Below are positions 57,776 to 64,000 of a stretch of 64,000 nucleotides of DNA, in pieces. A program made the position numbers and the translations under genes. The number at the start of each line of letters is the position of its first letter. Within the stretch, counting starts at the first letter, position 1. This stretch comes from Cylindrobasidium torrendii FP15055 ss-10 (taxonomy: Eukaryota > Basidiomycota > Agaricomycetes > Agaricales > Physalacriaceae), in NCBI GenBank assembly GCA_000934385.1, contig KN880506.1:44359-108358 (forward strand), read 5' to 3'. The notes beneath the pieces are model-generated. The model saw only the letters and a list, made by a program, of their open reading frames with translations. It ran no database searches and was not told the DNA's origin.

Positions 57776-58379
57776 CTCGTCGATATCTGCCGATGGACCG
57801 CCATGTTTGAGACGAGTAAAGAGAAGATGGGCAAGGTTACTCAGACGACTGGGTTTGGCGGCGTCATAAATGGGGGTCAACTCGACGGCTTTCTTCTGGG
57901 CTTCAATAGCCTCATCGATGTCCGCTATGTCATATTCCCGCTCGAAGCGATTGAACAAGCCACCAGCAAGGTTGTTGAACATTTCGGCCGTCTCGTCGAG
58001 CTCTGCAGCCACACGCAAAAGCGTCAGTGCCTCAGCCTCGTCACCGGGATCTCCGCGAAGCTTGAAGCAACTCTGTAGGCATGTTGCCAGCATCGAAAGG
58101 CGCAGTGCTTGGTCTTTGTGCCCATCCGGTGTAAGCTCGCAGACATTCCGCCGGATCGAAATAGCTTGTTCAATATCGTTTGCTTGACGGGTATATTTGA
58201 AGCGATTTTCGAAATGGTTGGCCACCGCTGCAAGATGGTCTGGTTTGACTGGGTCATCGTCAGCTCGTTTTTCGGCGAGGTAGCGGATTTCGGCGTCATT
58301 GAGCTTGAGCATACGTGTTGAACCCTGTTCAGTCATGTAAGTCAAGAAATGCAAGCTTAACAAAACTGCTGACCTCCAT
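57771..58379 (-). pseudogene. TPR-CHAT protein 3, 5' part
   Basis: Exon 1 is only ATGGAG (58374..58379), then a 49-bp intron and exon 2 starting at 58324 with GSTRMLKLNDAEIRYLAEK and the first TPR repeats (ANDIEQAISIRRNVC, DIDEAIEAQKKAVELTP). The frame runs into the LTR at 57770. TPR-CHAT 4 has the same two-codon first exon (63126..63131), which supports this start. Protein made from this part alone would be a short TPR fragment. Confidence 0.8.
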
Positions 58380-59322
58380 CGTCGCGGGTGGAACCCAGAA
58401 TTGTGATGCATCGCAAGGAAATAGATGCTTTTATGTACTGCATCACTCATGGAGCGCCCAAAAAAGCACCCTGCATCAGCAACAATATTGTCGCCAGTGC
58501 AACACAGCCCATTTCCCTTTTTCATGCACCTGGTGCCATGATATCCTCATGGTTTCGCATAGCAGTGCGTCCAAAGTGCCTCGGTTGATTTTTCTAGGCT
58601 CAGACAGTTTTCGTGGAGATCAAAGTTGATGGGCAGACACCGTGACTTCTCCAGGCAAGTACGTTCATGAAGGTAAGAACAAGGTTGGCCAAGGACGAGC
58701 CGATCATCAGACAACCTTTGATGGCCAAGATGCCGAGTGGCATTGCGGAGGAATGCATAAAGCGCATGAGGAGTCAGAGGACAGACACTTGAGAGTGAGT
58801 CAACAAGGGGTCAGTAGAAGCTATTCGAAGAGTCAGATCCCGCGTGGAATTGCCACTAGGCCTTACTAGTACTAGGGTGACTGTACAGTGTGGGCGCACC
58901 ACAGGCTACCGACCCACCCGTCGCGTATGACACATCTACATCATTTGTAGTAAGATGCTCAAGGAGAATTCAAAGATATGCACCAATGTCCAACAATCCT
59001 TCGAGATGCACTGCTAAGTTATGTCGTGCTCATGCTCCCACCACTGCGACACAGTGCACCGACGTTTCCGAACCAAAATCTGCACAACCTCGGCGCGTCG
59101 ACTAGCACCGATACGATTGTGCCTTTGAGGTCGGCTCAAAATCCATTCATGAGGCTGACTTCGGGATGGAGACGCCGAAAGGGCACAACAGGAATGCTGA
59201 GAATCAACAGGCAGAGTCGTTCGATCTTGGACGATATGAAGACATTGTCAGGCTGTCCATTCCCCGATATCTAGTATGTACAAAGAAGAGTCAATAATCC
59301 GAGTCGAAAATACGTATGTAGA
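58380..59322. other. upstream region of TPR-CHAT 3; no gene
   Basis: About 940 bp. Part of it (roughly 58640-58850) resembles the upstream region of TPR-CHAT 4 (63440-63676), so the duplication included the promoter. No separate gene recognised. Confidence 0.5.
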
Positions 59323-62300
59323 TCATAGTCCATAGTGTACGAATGGTACCCACGCCGCGAAACTTTCCTTACCAACTCGATCCCGAACCCTCTTGACCGC
59401 CTCGTGAAGCGCATAGGCTACATTCATTCCCCTGCCTGCATCCATTTCCTGCAATAGTGTTTGGTAGAACGCCTCCGCGACTACAGGCGCAACGCGATCC
59501 CCAATCTCCCACATCGTCGCCACCACACTGCGGTACCCTGCAGCCAGCATCCCAGCAGCAAGGTGCACTGCTTCATCCGGGACGTCCTCGTCCCCCGTCG
59601 CGGTTTCGCACGCAGAAAGGAACGCCAGCTCCCCGACGTTCGATGTTGTCTTCATTAGCTCCTCCAGCGACAGTGGCCGGTCGTGCAGTAGGAATGCACT
59701 CTGCGCAGGATTAGAGGTGTTCTGGGTTCCGTGGCAAGCAAGATGGATCCAGCGGTATTCCGACATTGCTTCAAGGACGTTTTGCGTAGTGCCGTCCTGG
59801 CCGATGAGCAACCTAATCGCGGGGGGCGAAAAGAGCGCCGCAATCCTGTTGGCCTCATGGGCCCTCATCTATGGTACCACTAAGACGTTTCGCGTACGGT
59901 GTGTTTGGTTGTGCAGCAATGGCAATGCGGGGCGACACAGCATCGTCTGATTTTCGGGGAGCCGCGAGTAGGCTGGCGAGAGTCGGGGTATATGATGATA
60001 TGATGGAGTCAAACGCATTGTCCCCGACGCCGTCCTCGTATCGACCAGCGGCGTGCAGTGGAAGGAAGGCGAGTGCTCCTGTCGTACACCACGTAATATG
60101 TGGGAGGCCGTCTGTGGTGTTATTCGCGTCAAGTGGAATCTAATACGATGTAAGCATTTCCAGACACTTCAAGAACGCGTGAGACGGCGTACCTTCTCAG
60201 TCACAAATTTGAGAACCGGTAGAACAACGACATCCCACAACCTGGCGAGGATTTCTCCCGGGTCCACATCATCCCAATCTCGAGCGACCCCGGCACGGTA
60301 ATTACGACTCTGCACGCCCAAACTACCCAGGTAACTTCCCCATTCGTCGCGCATAGACTCGGCAATTGAAGGAGAGAGTTTGGGAAGCGGGACATGGAAG
60401 ACAGACCCGTTGCACAGAATGAGGGCGTCGCAGCGCGATTCGTGCATATTGATGCAGACAACAGGACCACCGCTGGCTGCTGGATATAGGTCGTGGATCC
60501 GTCGGGGGCGAAGAAAATTGTCAAAGCCAGGGAGTTGGCGGACCTCTTCGACCTTTTTGCCATATTCGTCTGCAAGGAGTCGATAGTCGCTGGCCTGTTT
60601 GTCCGTGGACAGCGTGTCTTCCATGGACAGCCTGTTTTCCATAGACAGCATGTCCTTTGTGTGCATCCTGTCCCCGTAACCGCCTTGCTGGAGCGTCACA
60701 GTTATTTCTCGGATGCGTTCAGCGTGTTCGGGATGTGCTTTTTGGAGACCGTCGAGTGGCGTGCGCAGGTTGAGCGTTTGACTCCATACCACAGCTCGAC
60801 CACCTATCACCAAATCAGTTCATTCGACCGAGGACGAGACTGGTATCACAGACCTTCGAACCATTTCAAGGCTCGCTCAGGATCATTGGCAGCGAGCGCC
60901 GCTGCCGTTGCCGCACCAACAGCGTCACCAATCTCTCTGCCCAACTCTTCATATCGGCGCGACACGCTGAGTCCCATCCAGGCGACCTGCGGGAGGAGGT
61001 CGACAACACGTTGATGAACATCCAGTATATTGTGCGATGGCCCACAGAATTGTGGGAATTCTTCATAAAGAGTCCTCAAGAGAGTGGCCGCATCGAATTG
61101 GGCGGTAAGAGGGCCAGCGGTAATATATGCAGCCTCGCGAAGCGCTTCAGACGCGGAAAGGAACGACGATTCTGAGGGCTGGGAGGACAACTCCGCATGG
61201 TAGCGACAAGCAAGTGTCCAGAGGACGCGCGGCCTTTCGAAATGACCTTGGGGGGTGAGTCCCACGACTCTCTTCTGCATGGCGATAGCGTCCTGGATGT
61301 CCTTTAGATTTTTGCTGTGGTAAAATCGATAGGACAAGGAGGATGCCCAGGTGCGGAGTTGAACGCGTTTCACAGGGCTGTCATCCGGCGTGGCTTCGAT
61401 GGAGCTCATCTGCAGGGCAGTCGCCTCCTCCCAGTCTTCAAGCCGGCCTTGATACCTATATCGAATCGCGTAGCAATATCCAAGATCGCCCATCAGACCT
61501 CGTCTCTCTAGTAGACGACCGCTGGGGACCGCGTCCAGCGATTGTCGACGGAACACGATTACCTGATCCAAATCGTGCATATTCTTTCTGTACCACCACC
61601 GTCGCTCGTAGAGCTCAGCAAGGTCAACAAGGTACCTGGTTCCGGAATCCAAGTCTACTGCGCGATGCATTAGGGAGATTGCTCTCTGGAGGTCGTCAAG
61701 CTCGCCGAGACGGTCGAAACGCTTCAGGTAGCAAACACCGAGGTCCCGGATATGTTGTTGCTTTCCAGTAAAAACGTCAGGCAGCGATGCGATACCTCGG
61801 CTATGAAGCGTGATGGCTTCTTCGAGGTCCTTCAGATCGCCGCGCCTTTGATAGCATTCGACGAGGGTCTGTCCAAGGGTATATTCGATAACGGCCATAT
61901 CACGGAGATTTATCTCAGGAGGCATGATATCGACCGCCTCTCGTTGTACAGCAATCGAGTCCTCGAGATAGGAAAAGTCTGATAACTTTACGAAGGCGCC
62001 TAGGTAGGTGTTGCCAAGTTTACTGAGACATGTCGCCCGCGCGGATGGGTCGTCAAGTTTCATCTCCGCCGTGCATCGATACAGGCTGAGCGCCTCTTTA
62101 AGGTCTCCTATCGGGTTCGTTTCTTGAGCCAAAAAGCGAATGGCGAGAGCGTTTGCTAGTTCCATGATGATTCGTGCTTGGACGGCATGGCCATTGGGAA
62201 TGTATTCTGCAGCGGCGCGACGCAACGTGACCTCCTCATCAAGATCGGTTCCCATTGGGTTACCGCGGGCTCTTAGTATGCGGGTTTGCAAGGAATCTGC

Positions 62301-63131
62301 AAGCTTGGAGATGTATTGAAGCTTGTCGGAATCACCGTTGCGGATCAGTTCGACATTCTGGCGCCTGAGTAGTATTGCCTCGTCAAGATCTGTTGAATTT
62401 CCAACGTGTTTGAAGCGAGCACTGAAGAGATCGCCAAGGAAGTTCAAGCCGTCGGGTTCGGCGGCATCATGGATGGGGGCCAACTCGACGGCTTTCTTTT
62501 GTGCTTCGATGGCCTCGTCGATGTCCGTTATGTCGAATTCCCGCTCGAAGCGGATGAATAAACCCTCGGCAAGACGGTTGAGTGCCCATGCTGTCTCGTC
62601 GAGCTCTGCGGCTACACGCAGGAGTGTCAACAATTCGGTCTCGTCACTGGGACTTCCGCATAGTTTGAAGCGAATCTGCAGGGATATCGCCAGCATCGAA
62701 CGGTACAGTGCTTGGTCTTTGTGTTCGTCGGGTGTCATTTGGCAAACTTTGCGTTGAACCAAAATAGCCTGTTCGAAGTCGTCTGCCTGTTGAGTGTATG
62801 CGAAGCGACTGAGCAGGCATGTTGCCAGCATCAAAAGGCGCCGTGCCCAGTCTTCGTGTTCGTCGGGTGTCAGTTCGCAAACTTTGCGCCGAATCGAAAT
62901 AGCCTGATCGATGTCGTCTACTTGACGAGTGTCGCTGAAGTGATCTTCGAAATGCTCCGCCGCTGCTGCAAGGTGGTATGGTTTGACTGGGTCGTCGTCA
63001 GCCAGTTGCTCGGCAAGAAAGTGAAGTTCGGCAGCGTCGGCTGTGTGCGTGAATGTTGAGATATGCGCGGAATCCTATTTGTCGATACATGAGCTCAAGT
63101 GCGATGAACGCAGAGATTTACTAACCTCCAT
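59323..63131 (-). pseudogene. TPR-CHAT protein 4, frameshifted by a 10-bp insertion
   Basis: Exons (complement): 63126..63131 (ATGGAG), 60854..63074, 60193..60803 and 59323..60139. The first two match TPR-CHAT 3 in plan, with a longer TPR array. The last exon is 817 bp against 807 in copy 3: ten extra bases (GGCCCATGAG, about 59856-59865) interrupt the GTIDEANR segment, a near-repeat of GATGAGGCC. The frame then stops at once, upstream of HLACHG and SACET, which remain intact in the shifted frame. The protein would keep TPRs and linker but lose the catalytic dyad. TPR-CHAT 3 is the closest paralogue. Confidence 0.85.
60608..60661 (-). repeat. 18-bp tandem repeat in the linker of TPR-CHAT 4
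   Basis: Three 18-bp units starting GACAGC on the plus strand, with a fourth more degenerate unit before them. On the coding strand they add repeated LSMEN/LSMED/LSTD-like hexapeptides absent from copy 3. The length is a multiple of three, so the frame is kept. Confidence 0.75.
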
Positions 63132-63676
63132 CGTCGCGTGCGGGGGAAAGTGTTGGAATCCAGCGCAAGGCATATGCCTTTATATGCATCATGCCCATAG
63201 GCGCCCAAGGTGACGATGTTGATACACGCAGCCCCGCACAACATTGCTGGTGCCATCCAGATGCCATATGCAGTCTCCTCATAAACAGATCTTGCCTGCT
63301 TGCAGCCACGCATTACACCGCTCGTCAGCTAGTGATAAGTATACAATATCCTCATAGTTCATGTAGCCTGTGCGTAGCAGTGCGTTTGAGGGCATGATCC
63401 AACTCCTTTGGAGAGGAATCCACAAGTGAGATAATGTGACTTGTTCAAGTTCGTCCGCGAGGGCAAGAAAAACCCGAGAGCAAAGTTGGTAGACTCCACC
63501 GAAGGCAAGGTTGGGAGCAAAGTTCAAACGGATCATCGATCAGCGATCATCAAGCAACTTCCTCTGATGACCGAGATGCCGGGTGGCGTCACACACACAC
63601 AGCCTGGGCAATACAAAGAGCGCAAGAGCCCAAGTAGACATTTGGGGGTTGAGGGGAGCCAGGAATCAGTCGAAGC
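63132..63676. other. upstream region of TPR-CHAT 4
   Basis: A TATA-like CATATAAAGG (minus strand, about 63178-63187) lies about 50 bp before the start at 63131. Stretches near 63510-63676 resemble the region upstream of TPR-CHAT 3. A short CA repeat is at 63590..63601. Confidence 0.5.
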
Positions 63677-63988
63677 TAAGATAGGCGTCAAGCGCTTCAT
63701 ACCACATCACGTGTAGTGTGACATGTGTTACAAGCCTACCAAAGAGGCGCCAATTAGGCGCCGCTGAGCATTTTCCGATTAGTAGAGAAATCGTTCAAAA
63801 ATCTGCATGTCTCGAAATTTGAAAATGCGAGCCCGAGGGAAAATCCAAGAGGTGCATTTTGATCTTCCCTCGGGCTCCGAATTTCGATATCTGAAGTCTA
63901 CGGATTTTTGAACGATATCTGCGATTTTTGTGTTTTTCGTCACGCTACAGTCACCTGATGTGGTATGAAGCGCTTGACGCCTATCTTA
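63677..63988. mobile_element. foldback/MITE-like inverted-repeat element
   Basis: The outer arms are a perfect 33-bp inverted repeat (63677..63709 and 63956..63988). Inner matched pairs follow in register: 14 bp (63790..63803 with 63903..63916), 7 bp (63813..63819 with 63880..63886) and 13 bp (63829..63841 with 63865..63877), around a 23-base loop. The arms start after TA on both sides, which fits a TA target duplication of the mariner type. Homology with the region upstream of TPR-CHAT 3 stops at 63676. It has no coding capacity. Confidence 0.75.
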
Positions 63989-64000
63989 CCTATAATACAG

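Noticed and set aside
63590..63601. CA dinucleotide repeat
   Set aside because: Too short to be of interest beyond a possible marker.

Overview
This window is nuclear DNA of a filamentous basidiomycete, most likely an Agaricomycete. The evidence is very short introns (about 45-65 bp, mostly GT-AG) in almost every gene, dense genes on both strands with no operons, Agaricomycete-style F-box and TPR-CHAT families, and a chromodomain Ty3/gypsy LTR retrotransposon. Exon joins were built by hand from splice signals, reading frame and comparison between paralogues inside the window; most close exactly in phase.

Layout. 0.7-2.7 kb: a tandem array of Kgd4-like genes (small subunit of mitochondrial 2-oxoglutarate dehydrogenase), one of them an apparent in-frame double. 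3.1-7.8 kb: a duplicated block of SGNH/CE16-type esterase plus F-box gene; one F-box copy is reduced to a fragment. 8.8-11.6 kb: Prp43-type DEAH RNA helicase. 12.1-13.6 kb: MDR-type reductase. 13.8-18.3 kb: two paralogous secreted single-pass membrane proteins. 19.2-20.9 kb: GH5 glycosidase. 21.7-22.6 kb: NmrA-like protein. 22.6-25.2 kb: unresolved. 25.2-29.4 kb: intact TPR-CHAT protein. 30-30.5 kb: histone H4. 31.2-32.7 kb: UDP-glycosyltransferase. 32.9-33.4 kb: SRP9. 34.4-34.8 kb: small disordered protein. 35.1-36.6 kb: Mid1 calcium-channel subunit. 37.4-39.2 kb: two small secreted proteins. 39.8-40.9 kb: F-box gene with a doubtful junction.

41.4-63.1 kb is the accessory part: three more TPR-CHAT genes, all broken in different ways. 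The first has a one-base frameshift. The second is split by a 9,927-bp LTR retrotransposon (identical 181-bp LTRs, 5-bp target duplication ATTGC). The third has a 10-bp insertion just upstream of its catalytic His. The retrotransposon has an open gag-protease frame, an in-frame UGA-CUA junction, a pol with reverse transcriptase, RNase H, integrase and chromodomain, and an extra 591-codon ORF between pol and the 3' LTR. The window ends in a 312-bp foldback (MITE-like) element.

Functionally, most single genes are housekeeping (RNA processing, chromatin, protein targeting, calcium entry, TCA cycle). The CHAT cluster is the candidate for a fast-evolving fungal defence, allorecognition or regulated-death system: the family has a caspase-like His/Cys protease core behind long TPR arrays, and three of four copies here carry recent-looking lesions. 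That role is inference.
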